64,000 bases of DNA from JBJHBP01 sp050485685 (GTDB lineage: Bacteria > Pseudomonadota > Gammaproteobacteria > Steroidobacterales > Rariloculaceae): positions 1 to 64,000 of the forward strand of contig JBJHBW010000011.1 in NCBI GenBank assembly GCA_050485685.1. The letters run 5' to 3'. Position 1 is the first letter of the stretch. Each line of letters opens with the position of its first letter. Of this stretch, positions 35,422 through 43,377 are shown piece after piece. Made by a program: the position numbers and the translations under genes. Under the pieces are notes generated by a model that had not been told where the DNA came from, did no database searches, and saw nothing but the letters and a program-made list of their open reading frames with translations.

Positions 35422-36900
35422 TCAGTCGATGCGTCCCAGTGAACGCAGCACGTCCTCGCGTGTGATCGGACGATCCGGGTTCGGAGCATGCACCGAAATC
35501 AGGGTCTGCCAGTTCAGGTTCAGCCTTTCCATGTTGTCCGCGAATACCATGGTGCCGACGACCGGCGGATCGGGTACCGGATCGTTTGCCGGCGGCAGGT
35601 TGAACATGTCGGCATAGGCGACGATGCCATGCGCCGGCACGTAGGCGACCAGCATGCCGTCGGCATGCGGCAGCCCCTGGATATGGTGGATCTCCACAGT
35701 CTGGATGCCATCGGTGAATAACCGGAAGTCGCCCATGCCCTCGATGATCGGCCGCCGGCCCGACCGGGTGATCGCATCCGGCGCCAGTGTGCGAGGCGCA
35801 TTCAGTGCGCGTTCGAAGAACTTCACGTTGACGTCGTGGGTAACGATGATCGCGCCCTCAGCGACCACCGCCGGCAGTCCGCCGGTGTGATCGAAGTGAT
35901 GATGCGACAGCACGGCATAGCGAATCGGCTTGCCCGGAATCGCTTCTTTCGCCGCCGCCATCAGCGCCGCGGAACGTTCTTCGTTCTGGCCGGCCGGCTC
36001 GAACAGCAGGATGTGGTCGTTGAACTCCACGGCCAGGGCCACATAGCCGCCGGTGATGCGGTAGACGCCATCGGCCAGCCTTTCGGCCTGATAGTTGAGC
36101 GCCGGCGCGCCACCGGGTCCGCCGCCGCCAAAGCCCGGCCCACCCTGCGGCGCGGGTTCAGGAAACAGGGAGTCGGGCAGGTATTCCGGATTGGCGCGTG
36201 CCGCCAGGATCTCGGCTTCGAAAACGGGCCAGCCGGCGCGGTTCTGCAGCATGGTGGTCGGATATTTCAGCCCGAAGACATCGCGGTAATTCGTATACAC
36301 GGCTTCAACGTGCATATCGCCGAAAATCGGGTTCTCCACCCAGGTTTCCACGCGGTCAACCAGATAGGTGTCCTGGTTGATATAGCCGACGACGGTATAC
36401 GGAATGCCCGACGGCGCCTGCTGCGGCGTGTTCCACGTCAGAACGTAGTAGTGCTGGCCATCAAGGGAGCGTGACTGCACGGTCGCGCCGTTGTGCGCAG
36501 CGCCCTTAAGGAAGCCCCACGGAGTGGTCCAGATCTCCAGCTGCTGGGCCCAGGCGTTGTTGGCCGGCGAGATGTTCTGGCGGAACTGCCCGGTCGTGGC
36601 CGGGCCGCCCAGCACGGAGACCTGGTAGGTCTGTGCCGACGCACGCGAGGAAGGTTCCGTGAAGTTTATGTAGCGGCGGTAGTCGTTCAGATTGGTGCGC
36701 GGCCACGGCCCTTCGGCGTTGTTGTTCTGACCGACGGTGGCGTTGGCCGCCAGACCGTAGAACAGGATGGAATCCAGCGTATCCACGCCCATCACGCGCT
36801 TGGACTCGGCGATGATGTTCTCTGCAGTATCGGAATAGGCCGTTTGGACGAGCAGCGCCGTCGCGGCGATTGCGCACCAGACGATGCGTCTGTAGGTCAT
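35422..36900 (-). CDS. Secreted MBL-fold metallo-hydrolase
   Basis: Exported 492-residue protein: signal peptide of about 23 residues (ends TAYS), a long N-terminal region of about 270 residues without a recognised domain, then a metallo-beta-lactamase domain. The zinc motif is YAVLSHHHFDHTGGLP, with later VTHDVNV and a conserved HIQGLPHADGMLVAYVP segment matching the second metal site. A Gly- and Pro-rich linker (QGGPGFGGGGPGGAP) joins the parts. The protein resembles secreted quorum-quenching or general hydrolases of this fold, but no substrate can be named. It diverges from the next gene. Confidence 0.78.
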   Translation of the reverse strand: MTYRRIVWCAIAATALLVQTAYSDTAENIIAESKRVMGVDTLDSILFYGLAANATVGQNNNAEGPWPRTNLNDYRRYINFTEPSSRASAQTYQVSVLGGPATTGQFRQNISPANNAWAQQLEIWTTPWGFLKGAAHNGATVQSRSLDGQHYYVLTWNTPQQAPSGIPYTVVGYINQDTYLVDRVETWVENPIFGDMHVEAVYTNYRDVFGLKYPTTMLQNRAGWPVFEAEILAARANPEYLPDSLFPEPAPQGGPGFGGGGPGGAPALNYQAERLADGVYRITGGYVALAVEFNDHILLFEPAGQNEERSAALMAAAKEAIPGKPIRYAVLSHHHFDHTGGLPAVVAEGAIIVTHDVNVKFFERALNAPRTLAPDAITRSGRRPIIEGMGDFRLFTDGIQTVEIHHIQGLPHADGMLVAYVPAHGIVAYADMFNLPPANDPVPDPPVVGTMVFADNMERLNLNWQTLISVHAPNPDRPITREDVLRSLGRID

Positions 36901-37058
36901 CTCAGTACCCCCTGCGAGTATTCAGGTTCCGGTCGGTTCCGGCATCTGAAGCAGACCCGGCAAGGGTCGGCAGGGCGCCATACCGACGTTGTTATCAAGC
37001 CGCTATTATGACGACTGGCCCGAAGCTGTCCATTGCCGTTCCGGCGCAGGAGGGGATG

Positions 37059-37835
37059 ATGAGGAGTCTGGCGACGTTTCGAGTCGTTTCTGGTGTGCCA
37101 CGACGGCTGTCGCGCCGCATCGCGGCAACGCTCGCCGTGTTCGCGGTGTTGCTGACGGGTACCAATGACGGTCTGGCGCCGGCGCATGCACAGGCCACAG
37201 ACGAGCCGCTGCGCATAGGCATCATTGGCACCGGCCGCATTGGCGGTGCGCTGGCCCGGTACTGGGCTGAAGCGGGGCATGAGCTGGTGATTTCATCCCG
37301 CAATCCGCAGGATCTCGTGGATCTGGCCGAAGAGCTGGGTGACCGCGTTCGTGCAGGGACGCCACGCGAAGCGGCAGCTTTCGGTGACGTGGTGCTGGTG
37401 TCCGTGCCTTACGGGGCCGTCCCTCAGATCGGTGAAGATTACGCCGACGAACTTGCCGGCAAGATCGTGCTGGATACCAGCAACCCCATCGCCGGCCGCG
37501 ACGGAGATCGTGTCGAGGAATGGCAGGCGATGGGCGCCGGAATGGCCACGCAGATGTTGCTGCCTGGAACACGGGTGGTGCGAGCGTTCAACTGCATTCC
37601 GGCCGCGACGCTTGCGAACGAGGCCAATCGAAGTCCGGAACGTTTTGCGATTCCGCTGGGTGGCGATGATGCCGAAGCACTGGCGATGGCCGAGCGTCTG
37701 GTGCGCGATGCCGGATTCGATCCGGTGGTGATCGGTTCGCTGCAGCGCTCCCGGGTGTTCGATCTCGGCCAGCCGCTGGCCAGTGGTTCAATGACGGCGG
37801 CGGAGATGCGTGCTGCGGCAGCGGAGCTGCCATGA
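37059..37835 (+). CDS. Exported NADP-binding oxidoreductase (F420-NADP reductase-like)
   Basis: A 258-residue protein with a Rossmann dinucleotide fold: LRIGIIGTGRIGGALARYWAEAGHELVISSRNPQ, where the Arg after the second strand suggests NADP preference, then DVVLVSVPYGAV. It belongs to the F420-dependent NADP reductase/YqeC-like superfamily ('NAD(P)-binding domain'). Unusually, it begins with a 45-residue segment containing RRLSRRIAATLAVFAVLL and an AHAQA cleavage-like site, which resembles a Tat signal peptide. AGGAGG five bases before the ATG at 37059 fixes the start. Export of a folded, cofactor-loaded enzyme by Tat would be consistent. Confidence 0.72.
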   Translation: MRSLATFRVVSGVPRRLSRRIAATLAVFAVLLTGTNDGLAPAHAQATDEPLRIGIIGTGRIGGALARYWAEAGHELVISSRNPQDLVDLAEELGDRVRAGTPREAAAFGDVVLVSVPYGAVPQIGEDYADELAGKIVLDTSNPIAGRDGDRVEEWQAMGAGMATQMLLPGTRVVRAFNCIPAATLANEANRSPERFAIPLGGDDAEALAMAERLVRDAGFDPVVIGSLQRSRVFDLGQPLASGSMTAAEMRAAAAELP

Positions 37836-37897
37836 CGCGGTGGAATCCCAGGGCCACGATGTGCGATTCAGGGCTGTACGAATCCGACAGACTGCTC

Positions 37898-37903
37898 TAG
37901 AAT
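37898..37903 (+). promoter_or_regulatory. Candidate -10 box of the tRNA-Gly gene
   Basis: TAGAAT lies 12 bases upstream of the mature tRNA 5' end, a plausible -10 element. A clear -35 hexamer is not visible at the expected distance. Confidence 0.35.
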
Positions 37904-37914
37904 CACGGCCCCGA

Positions 37915-37990
37915 GCGGGAATAGCTCAGTTGGTAGAGCGCAACCTTGCCAAGGTTGAGGTCGCGAGTTCGAGCCTCGTTTCCCGCTCCA
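37915..37990 (+). tRNA. tRNA-Gly (GCC anticodon)
   Basis: A 76-base tRNA including the encoded CCA. Acceptor stem GCGGGAA (37915-37921) pairs with TTCCCGC (37980-37986). The D arm GCTCAGTTGGTAGAGC, the anticodon loop TTGCCAA with anticodon GCC, and the T arm with TTCGAGC are all present. The discriminator base is T. It marks the left edge of the toxin-antitoxin-rich stretch; tRNA genes are common integration targets, although I did not find a repeated tRNA 3' end downstream. Confidence 0.97.
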
Positions 37991-38033
37991 ATTTTCCCTT
38001 CTATTCAATAAGTTACGCGATCCACCGGTTTTT

Positions 38034-38066
38034 CGTCAGGAAATTCTCAGGGAATATTTCCTGACG
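38034..38066. repeat. Palindrome near the left edge of the toxin-antitoxin stretch
   Basis: Perfect 11-bp inverted repeat (CGTCAGGAAAT at 38034-38044, ATTTCCTGACG at 38056-38066) with an 11-base loop, 43 bases after the tRNA. A similar palindrome at 41629-41660 shares AGG(G)AAATTC on the left and ATTT(T)CCTG on the right. It has no U-tract, so it is not a typical terminator. It may be a REP-like dispersed palindrome or a trace of a mobile element. Confidence 0.6.
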
Positions 38067-38169
38067 GTTTGAGAGCGAGGTCGGTCGGTACACGGCACGT
38101 TCTTCCCTGACGCCATCAGGAGTTTCGCGCTCGTCGGTCGCAGATGCGTTGAAGGGCAGCACACAGGAC

Positions 38170-38488
38170 TCAAAAACCGCGCGCGATCGCCAGGTCAATC
38201 GCCGCGATAATCGAGTCGCCGTCTTGCGAGAGGGATGTCACATGCTCGCCGAAAGCGTCTTCCGGAAAACTGCCAAGATCGAGCGTGGAGAGGACCACGC
38301 GAGTTCCCTCGATTGTGAACTCTGGGAGGATTGTGCCGACGGCAGCCGACATAACATCTCGGCGCAGGAGCGGAATGGCAAGCCGACGCTTCAGCGCCCG
38401 GAATGCGTTCGATTGAACGACGACAAGATTAAGGAAAGGCGCTGCGTGTTCGTCCCTTGGAGCGATGCACGTCGAACTGTTGAAGCAC
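38170..38488 (-). pseudogene. ccdB: ccdB-like toxin gene broken by a one-base frameshift
   Basis: Reads as a CcdB toxin (gyrase poison family) split between two frames. From a GTG at 38488 the first part is LQQFDVHRSKGRTRSAFP, then a stop; one base later the other frame continues LVVVQSNAFRALKRRLAIPLL through to IIAALDLAIARGF-like C-terminus at 38170. The joined protein needs removal of one base near 38429-38430 (the TT in AGATTAAGG). The span is 319 bases, exactly one more than the 106 codons expected for a 105-residue toxin plus stop. The upstream antitoxin gene ends 4 bases before it and is intact. The toxin is therefore probably inactive; a sequencing error is the alternative. Confidence 0.75.
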
Positions 38489-38492
38489 TGGC

Positions 38493-38735
38493 TCAGCGAT
38501 CAAGGTACTCGTCGATGGGCGAGCCGTGTCGTGCATGGACCTCGTTCAAGGCCTCTGCAACAGTTTCTGCTTCCCGTCGGTGGGTCTCGCGTTGTCGAAG
38601 CACCACCTCCTCGGCGAGCCGCTCTTCCAGAAGGGCCGACACATTGACGCCGAGCGCGCGCGCCTTATCGACGAGATCCTCGTTCACAGTCAAATTGATT
38701 GCGCGCTTTCGCGCAGTTGTGTCGTAGCCGACCAT
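38493..38735 (-). CDS. ccdA: CcdA-type antitoxin
   Basis: Small 80-residue protein matching CcdA antitoxins: an N-terminal ribbon-helix-helix DNA-binding part (KRAINLTVNEDLVDKARALGVNVSALLEERL) and an acidic C-terminal toxin-binding tail (ETVAEALNEVHARHGSPIDEYL). It would neutralise CcdB and repress its own promoter. The partner immediately downstream carries a frameshift, so the antitoxin may persist only as a regulator or by drift. The start is taken at the ATG 38735. Confidence 0.82.
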   Translation of the reverse strand: MVGYDTTARKRAINLTVNEDLVDKARALGVNVSALLEERLAEEVVLRQRETHRREAETVAEALNEVHARHGSPIDEYLDR

Positions 38736-38823
38736 GCTTCATCACTTTGCGAGTAGATGCGCATAATCTCATGCGCGTCGTTACGTGTCGATGGAGCGGA
38801 GGAAGCCGTAGCGCCGATACTGA

Positions 38824-39948
38824 TTAACTGCCCGCGTCACTCCCGGTATCGGTCCGGAATGCATTAATGCTCTGCTCGACAAATTCTGCGATGGACACCG
38901 CGGCTTCCACGTCCCCGTCAGCGATCGCCTGGGCGCGCTCGAACAGCACCTCGAACAGTCGCCGCCCCTCAACGGTCGAGGCCAGCTCGATGCGGTCATG
39001 ACGGTCCATCTCGCGGACCCAGTAGGCGCGAACTTCCGCCCAGAAATCCGCCGTGGCCTCGTGGTATTCATCACCCGCGCGCGTATCGAAGTCGCGCAGC
39101 CGTTCGTAGCGCGCCAGGCCCATCTCACGCGCCAGACGCGAGTCGACCTCGCCGTCGTCGGTCAGCGCCGCCTTGACGTTGTGCTCCTCGTGAACCCATC
39201 CCGTGGGCAGCACGATATGGGTATTCGTCGCGATCAGCACGTCATAGTCGTCACGCACCGAAAGCTCCCGCATGGGCAGCGGCCGCCATGTTTCCCCGCC
39301 GGTCCACGATGAACGTTCCGGGGTATGCTGCCAGCGGCCCCAGGCCGCATAACGGGGCGAGTCATCCACCTGCCAGACTGTCTGCGACCAGTGGCCGGCA
39401 CGTTCTTCCTCCGACCGCTGCTCGCGTGCCCACGTGGCGTGTCCGCGGTAGGTGTGCACTTCAGGATTCTCGTACACCCAGTCCTGACGCCAGTGCTTGG
39501 TGACGAACGGACCCATGACCTGGCCATCCTCTGCCACGACGGACATGATCAGGATGTGTTGCAGCACGATCTGATCCCCGCGGTCGGAGACCACATAGAC
39601 CCGCTCAGTGGCCCAGCTGCGATACGGTCGGGCCGGCTCGAAGCCCGGCGCGAAACCGACCACTTCCAGAAAGTCGAAGCTGACCCGGTAGGTCCCGGCC
39701 ATGGCCAGGATCGCTCGTCGGTCACGCTCGAAGTCAGACAGTCCCGGCTCGGTCAGGCGTTCGAAATCCGATGAGGGGTTCGTGTCCAGGGTCACATCGG
39801 GCCCGCGCGTCGTTCCGCCGCGCGGGCTCAGATCGCGCTCCACGAAAGGCCACCCGAACACATAGCCGTTTCCGGACTGCTCGGCCAGTACCGGATTGAT
39901 TGAGCCGGTGATCAGCAGGAACGCCAGCGGCATCAGCAAACGGCGCAT
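38824..39948 (-). CDS. Exported DUF6607 family protein
   Basis: A 374-residue protein with a signal peptide of about 22 residues (ends PVLA-EQ). AAGGAGG six bases before the ATG at 39948 fixes the start. The body shows features I associate with DUF6607: DFLEVVGFAPGFEPARPYRSWATERVYVV, VTKHWRQDWVYENPEVHTYRGHATW, and W-rich QTVWQVDDSPRYAAWGRWQH. No catalytic motif is apparent. It lies alone between the ccdAB and vapBC loci, which it separates. Members are found in proteobacteria as periplasmic or secreted proteins of unknown function. Confidence 0.7.
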   Translation of the reverse strand: MRRLLMPLAFLLITGSINPVLAEQSGNGYVFGWPFVERDLSPRGGTTRGPDVTLDTNPSSDFERLTEPGLSDFERDRRAILAMAGTYRVSFDFLEVVGFAPGFEPARPYRSWATERVYVVSDRGDQIVLQHILIMSVVAEDGQVMGPFVTKHWRQDWVYENPEVHTYRGHATWAREQRSEEERAGHWSQTVWQVDDSPRYAAWGRWQHTPERSSWTGGETWRPLPMRELSVRDDYDVLIATNTHIVLPTGWVHEEHNVKAALTDDGEVDSRLAREMGLARYERLRDFDTRAGDEYHEATADFWAEVRAYWVREMDRHDRIELASTVEGRRLFEVLFERAQAIADGDVEAAVSIAEFVEQSINAFRTDTGSDAGS

Positions 39949-40031
39949 GGCAGCCTCCTTTTCATGAGTCGCAATCGGCCAAGGCTGCATTGTAAACGCT
40001 AGGGATGACCATTCATCCGGCCGGATTCGTC

Positions 40032-40556
40032 CTAACGATCACGAGCGGCGGTTTCCCGCCGCGGTCGTCCGCGCGGCCGATGGCGTGACTTCGGTACAGG
40101 CGCAGTCTCGTATCGCGCATGATCCTCGGCGACAGAGTGTTTGAACGGGTTGCACACCGTCACACCGTCGCATTGCCAGCCATCATGCAGGTCTTCCGTC
40201 AGCAGCAGGGTGCAGCCCTGAAGTTGTGCGGCGGCGACTATCATTGCGTCCCACCAGCTGATGCCGTGACGACGTTCGATGTCGCGCGCGCGAAGCACGA
40301 GATCTCGATCGACCGGCTGAGGATCCCAGGCGAGCAGGGCATGCACGTCTGCCCAGGCTTCGTCCGGCGACATCCCGGGTCGCAGTTTTCTGGTGACGGT
40401 GACGTAGTACTCGTTCAGTACCTGGATGCTGGTCCTGCCAGTCTGCTCTGTCCACAGCCGTTCGATCCAGTTCGCGGCGGCAGGCTGTTTCGCTGGTTCG
40501 CCGGCGTCACGAGCGTAAACCAGTACGTTGGTGTCAACGAAGACGGCCGCGGTCAT
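40032..40556 (-). CDS. vapC: PIN-domain ribonuclease toxin (VapC-like)
   Basis: Type II toxin RNase of 174 residues. The PIN-domain acidic residues are visible at D8 (FVDTN), E49 (LNEYY), D103 (WWDAM) and D122 (LLTEDL), so the active site looks complete. The last 30 residues form a basic tail rich in Arg, Lys and Pro. It overlaps the upstream antitoxin gene by 23 bases. The typical VapC target is tRNA or rRNA; which one is not predictable. Confidence 0.85.
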   Translation of the reverse strand: MTAAVFVDTNVLVYARDAGEPAKQPAAANWIERLWTEQTGRTSIQVLNEYYVTVTRKLRPGMSPDEAWADVHALLAWDPQPVDRDLVLRARDIERRHGISWWDAMIVAAAQLQGCTLLLTEDLHDGWQCDGVTVCNPFKHSVAEDHARYETAPVPKSRHRPRGRPRRETAARDR

Positions 40557-40785
40557 ACAGTTGGTCGCGTGAAGGGTAGGGAGCGCTGCTGCCTCTCAGC
40601 GGGACAGGTTCGCGCGCGAGGTACTCACGCATCGAGCGTTCATACTCGCGCGACTCCCGCATCGTGGTCTCCAGGAGTTGTCCGACGAATCGCGACAGGC
40701 TCATGTTGTTCTGCGCCGCATGCTTGCGCGCCCATGCGGCGGCTTTCTCGTCCAGTGTGATCGTGACATTCTTCATCGCAGGCAT
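40534..40785 (-). CDS. vapB: Ribbon-helix-helix antitoxin (VapB-like)
   Basis: An 83-residue protein with an N-terminal RHH motif (KNVTITLDEKAAAWARKHAAQNNMSLSRFVGQLLE) and a long charged C-terminal tail that would bind the toxin. It overlaps the vapC start by 23 bases, the usual toxin-antitoxin gene order. It should autoregulate the operon; the promoter would lie in the AT-rich 150 bases between it and the mazE gene, which diverges. Confidence 0.78.
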   Translation of the reverse strand: MPAMKNVTITLDEKAAAWARKHAAQNNMSLSRFVGQLLETTMRESREYERSMREYLAREPVPLRGSSAPYPSRDQLYDRGRLR

Positions 40786-40935
40786 ATTAACACGAGAATC
40801 GTGTAATTAATCGGTTGCCACTCGCGCCCGTGGAGAGAATGCGGCACGGAGGCTGCGACAACCCAATGCATTACTTGACCGGCAAGCGCCGCACTAGTTA
40901 GAGTACTAGAAATATTACATGTAAATTCGACGGTA

Positions 40936-41160
40936 ATGACGATCAAGCGCAAGACACCTGGTGAGCACGTGAGTGCGTACCGATCGAGGATGAAGAAGCG
41001 CGGGCTGCGCCAGGTCAATCTTTGGCTTCCGGATACGCGCTCACCGGAGTTTCGGCGGGAGTGCCGGCGACAATCGCTTCTGGTTGCCGCAGCCGAACGG
41101 GCGCAACCGATCGACGCGCTACTGGATACCGCAGCGGGCGCCGTAGAAGGCTGGACGTGA
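40936..41160 (+). CDS. mazE: MazE-type antitoxin, DUF3018 family
   Basis: A 74-residue antitoxin with the family block RMKKRGLRQVNLWLPDTRSPEFRREC followed by RRQSLLVAAAE. This DUF3018-type MazE is distinct from the AbrB-like E. coli antitoxin. Its stop overlaps the mazF start (GTGA at 41157). It diverges from vapB across about 150 bases that contain AT-rich sequence and the end of a possible vapB promoter. Confidence 0.85.
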   Translation: MTIKRKTPGEHVSAYRSRMKKRGLRQVNLWLPDTRSPEFRRECRRQSLLVAAAERAQPIDALLDTAAGAVEGWT

Positions 41161-41483
41161 AGCGCGGCGACGTAGTCACCGTGGCCGTCCAGGGTGATTA
41201 CGGCAAGCCCCGGCCGGCCGTCGTCGTTCAGTCCGATCTCTTCAACGACACGCACCCGAGCATCACCATCCTGCCGTTAACCACCACAATCGTCGATGCC
41301 CCTCTCATTCGGCTGACCGTCGATCCAGGACGAGAGAACGGCCTCACTCGGGTCTCACAGGTTATGGTGGACAAGGTGCTCACGCTGCCACGCGAGAAGA
41401 TCGGGAAACCCATCGGAAGTGTCGACGAAGACCTCATGGTTCGCGTCACGCGTGCATTGTCGATGTGGCTCGGCATCGCCTGA
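41157..41483 (+). CDS. mazF: MazF family mRNA interferase toxin
   Basis: Type II toxin of 108 residues; cleaves RNA at a short sequence. The PemK/MazF fold is marked by KRGDVVTVAVQGDYGKPRPAVVVQSD, ITILPLTT, and VMVDKVLTLPREKIGKPIG. The GTG at 41157 overlaps the antitoxin stop, giving translational coupling. It is the third toxin locus within about 3.3 kb and looks intact. Confidence 0.88.
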   Translation: MKRGDVVTVAVQGDYGKPRPAVVVQSDLFNDTHPSITILPLTTTIVDAPLIRLTVDPGRENGLTRVSQVMVDKVLTLPREKIGKPIGSVDEDLMVRVTRALSMWLGIA

Positions 41484-41628
41484 AGCGCGAGTACCTGGAG
41501 GCCATGCATCGGAACGCGGCCGGGCTCGACCTGACTCTGGTGGATTACAGCGAGATCGCCATCCTGATCCGAGCCCCTGAGTCGGCGTGCGTCGTCCCCT
41601 GCGGGGGAGGGCAACTCCGGGCTTCGTT

Positions 41629-41660
41629 GACAGGGAAATTCGCGACACTATTTTCCTGTC
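41629..41660. repeat. Palindrome near the right edge of the toxin-antitoxin stretch
   Basis: Inverted repeat GACAGGGAAAT (41629-41639) and ATTTTCCTGTC (41650-41660), 10 of 11 paired, with a 10-base loop containing CGCGACAC. It resembles the palindrome at 38034-38066 in both arms. It lies in the 280-base gap between mazF and the hydrolase gene, a gap in which I see no other convincing gene. Confidence 0.6.
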
Positions 41661-41766
41661 CCGATCCGGTCCAGACTTCAGGACAGTCGGTTGCCATGAC
41701 TTGATTGCGCCGAAGAGTCGCGATCACGGGGTCTGCCGGAAAACAACCACTGCCACGGGAGCGAGA

Positions 41767-42486
41767 ATGGCAAGCAAGCGTGCAACCATCGTGATCGTCC
41801 ATGGTGCCTGGGTCGGAGGGGCTCGCTGGCGGCCGGTGGCGAACGACCTGATTGATCGCGGTCACCATGTGTTCACGCCTTCGCTCACCGGTCTTGGCGA
41901 GCGCGCGCACCTGAACAGTCCCGACGTCAATCTCTCCATGCACGCGCAGGATGTTGCGAGCCTGATCAGCTACGAACGGCTGCAGAACATCCTGCTCGTC
42001 GGCCACTCCTACGGCGGCATGCCGGTCTCGATGGCAACGGAGCTTGTGCCCGAGGGCGTGATTCAATCGATCATGTACATGGATGCGTTCTTCCCCGAGG
42101 ACGGGGAGAGCCTGAACGATCTCGTTCCGGGTCCGCCGCACCTGCCGGCTGACGATGACGACTACCTTGTGCCACCGCCCCGCGTTACGCTGCCCGGGTT
42201 CAACGCCCACCTCAGCGAAGAGGACCGTGCCGCCTACGAGGCGATGCGTACGCCGCAGTCGGTCTACTGTTTTTCCGAGAAGGCGCGCCTCACGGGCGCA
42301 CGTGAACGCATTCCGCAGAAAACCTACGTGCTTGCGACCGGCTACGAGAACACGGTTTTCACGAAGTTCGCGGACAAGCTGCGCCAGCGTCCGGGCTGGA
42401 GAGTGGAGGAGATGCCTTACACGCACGATCTTCAGTTCGTCGCGGTCAAGGAAGTTGCCGACATGATCGAGTCAGCCATACCTTGA
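41767..42486 (+). CDS. Alpha/beta-fold hydrolase (esterase-like)
   Basis: Cytosolic hydrolase of 239 residues. The nucleophile elbow is GHSYGG and the oxyanion-region motif is IVIVHGAWVGGARW. The catalytic His is in PYTHDLQF near the C-terminus. The lid DGESLNDLVPGPPHLPADDDD is long and acidic. The family includes salicylate-ester and hydroxynitrile-type hydrolases. GGAG six bases before the ATG at 41767 sets the start. It lies just upstream of the TauD-type dioxygenase in the same direction and could act with it on one compound. The substrate is unknown. Confidence 0.85.
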   Translation: MASKRATIVIVHGAWVGGARWRPVANDLIDRGHHVFTPSLTGLGERAHLNSPDVNLSMHAQDVASLISYERLQNILLVGHSYGGMPVSMATELVPEGVIQSIMYMDAFFPEDGESLNDLVPGPPHLPADDDDYLVPPPRVTLPGFNAHLSEEDRAAYEAMRTPQSVYCFSEKARLTGARERIPQKTYVLATGYENTVFTKFADKLRQRPGWRVEEMPYTHDLQFVAVKEVADMIESAIP

Positions 42487-42526
42487 CGATCGCGCACGAT
42501 CAGTCGAAGTTTCAGACGGAGCAACG

Positions 42527-43357
42527 ATGCAGATCAATCAGCTTCACCCGCGGTTTGTCGGGGAAATCATTGGCCTGGACACAGCAGCGCCCGTGACTGC
42601 CGACACCATTCAGGCGCTCGAGGATGCGATGGCGCAGTACGCGGTCTGCGTGATCCGCAACGCGAGCCTGAAAGATGAGGATCACATCCGCTTCAGTCGC
42701 GCCTTTGGCTCGCTGGAAATGCCGCCGCCGGGAAACAGGCGCCTGGCGCCGGAGCTTTTCGACAGCGGCAATCTCGACGCCGACGGGGAGATCCGGCCGC
42801 CCAACGCGAAAGGGCCCAATCCGGCGGATTTCGAGCGGTTCCACACCGACAGCCCCTTCAATACGCTGCCGACCAAATGGTCCTTTCTGCTCGCGCATGT
42901 CGTGCCACCGGAGGGCGCCAATACCGACTACGTCGACACTCGCGCCGTCTATGAAGATCTGCCGGCAGAGACTCAGGAACGAATCGCTGATCTTGTGGCT
43001 GTTCACGATTTCTTCGCTGCGCTGAAACGCAGTGGCGTCGAGTTCGGCGATGAGGCGGTGCGCAAGGCCTTGCCGCCGACGCCGCACCCGCTGGTGCGCA
43101 CGTCCGCAAGTGGACGCAAGGCGCTGTATCTGGGCTGGCATGCTGTCAGCATTGTCGGATGGAGCGAAGAGGCGGGTCAGCAGTTGCTTGACGAACTGTA
43201 CGAGTTCGCAACGCGGGACAGATACGTCTATTCACACAAGTGGCGGCCTGGCGATCTCGTGGTCTGGGACAATCGCTGCACGATGCACAGCCCGACGCCC
43301 TTCGACCGCTATCGCTATAAGCGCGACATGCGTCGCACCACCATCAACGAAGTCTAG
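42527..43357 (+). CDS. TauD/TfdA-type Fe(II)/2-oxoglutarate dioxygenase
   Basis: Non-heme iron dioxygenase of 276 residues. The iron triad is H106-T-D108 in FHTDSPFN and H254 in CTMHSP; R269 fits the Arg that binds 2-oxoglutarate. The family includes taurine and 2,4-D dioxygenases. FDxYRYKR and WDNRC near the C-terminus match the family. It begins 40 bases after the hydrolase stop, so the two are probably co-transcribed. The small-molecule substrate is not predictable. It converges on the GntR gene. Confidence 0.88.
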   Translation: MQINQLHPRFVGEIIGLDTAAPVTADTIQALEDAMAQYAVCVIRNASLKDEDHIRFSRAFGSLEMPPPGNRRLAPELFDSGNLDADGEIRPPNAKGPNPADFERFHTDSPFNTLPTKWSFLLAHVVPPEGANTDYVDTRAVYEDLPAETQERIADLVAVHDFFAALKRSGVEFGDEAVRKALPPTPHPLVRTSASGRKALYLGWHAVSIVGWSEEAGQQLLDELYEFATRDRYVYSHKWRPGDLVVWDNRCTMHSPTPFDRYRYKRDMRRTTINEV

Positions 43358-43377
43358 AATTCCGGCTTTCTCGCGCG

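Noticed and set aside
41465..41704. 79-codon frame after mazF
   Set aside because: No domain, no ribosome binding site, and it crosses the palindrome at 41629-41660.
37915..41766. Integrated phage or conjugative element
   Set aside because: No integrase, relaxase, transposase or repeated tRNA 3' end could be found, so only an eroded TA island is claimed.
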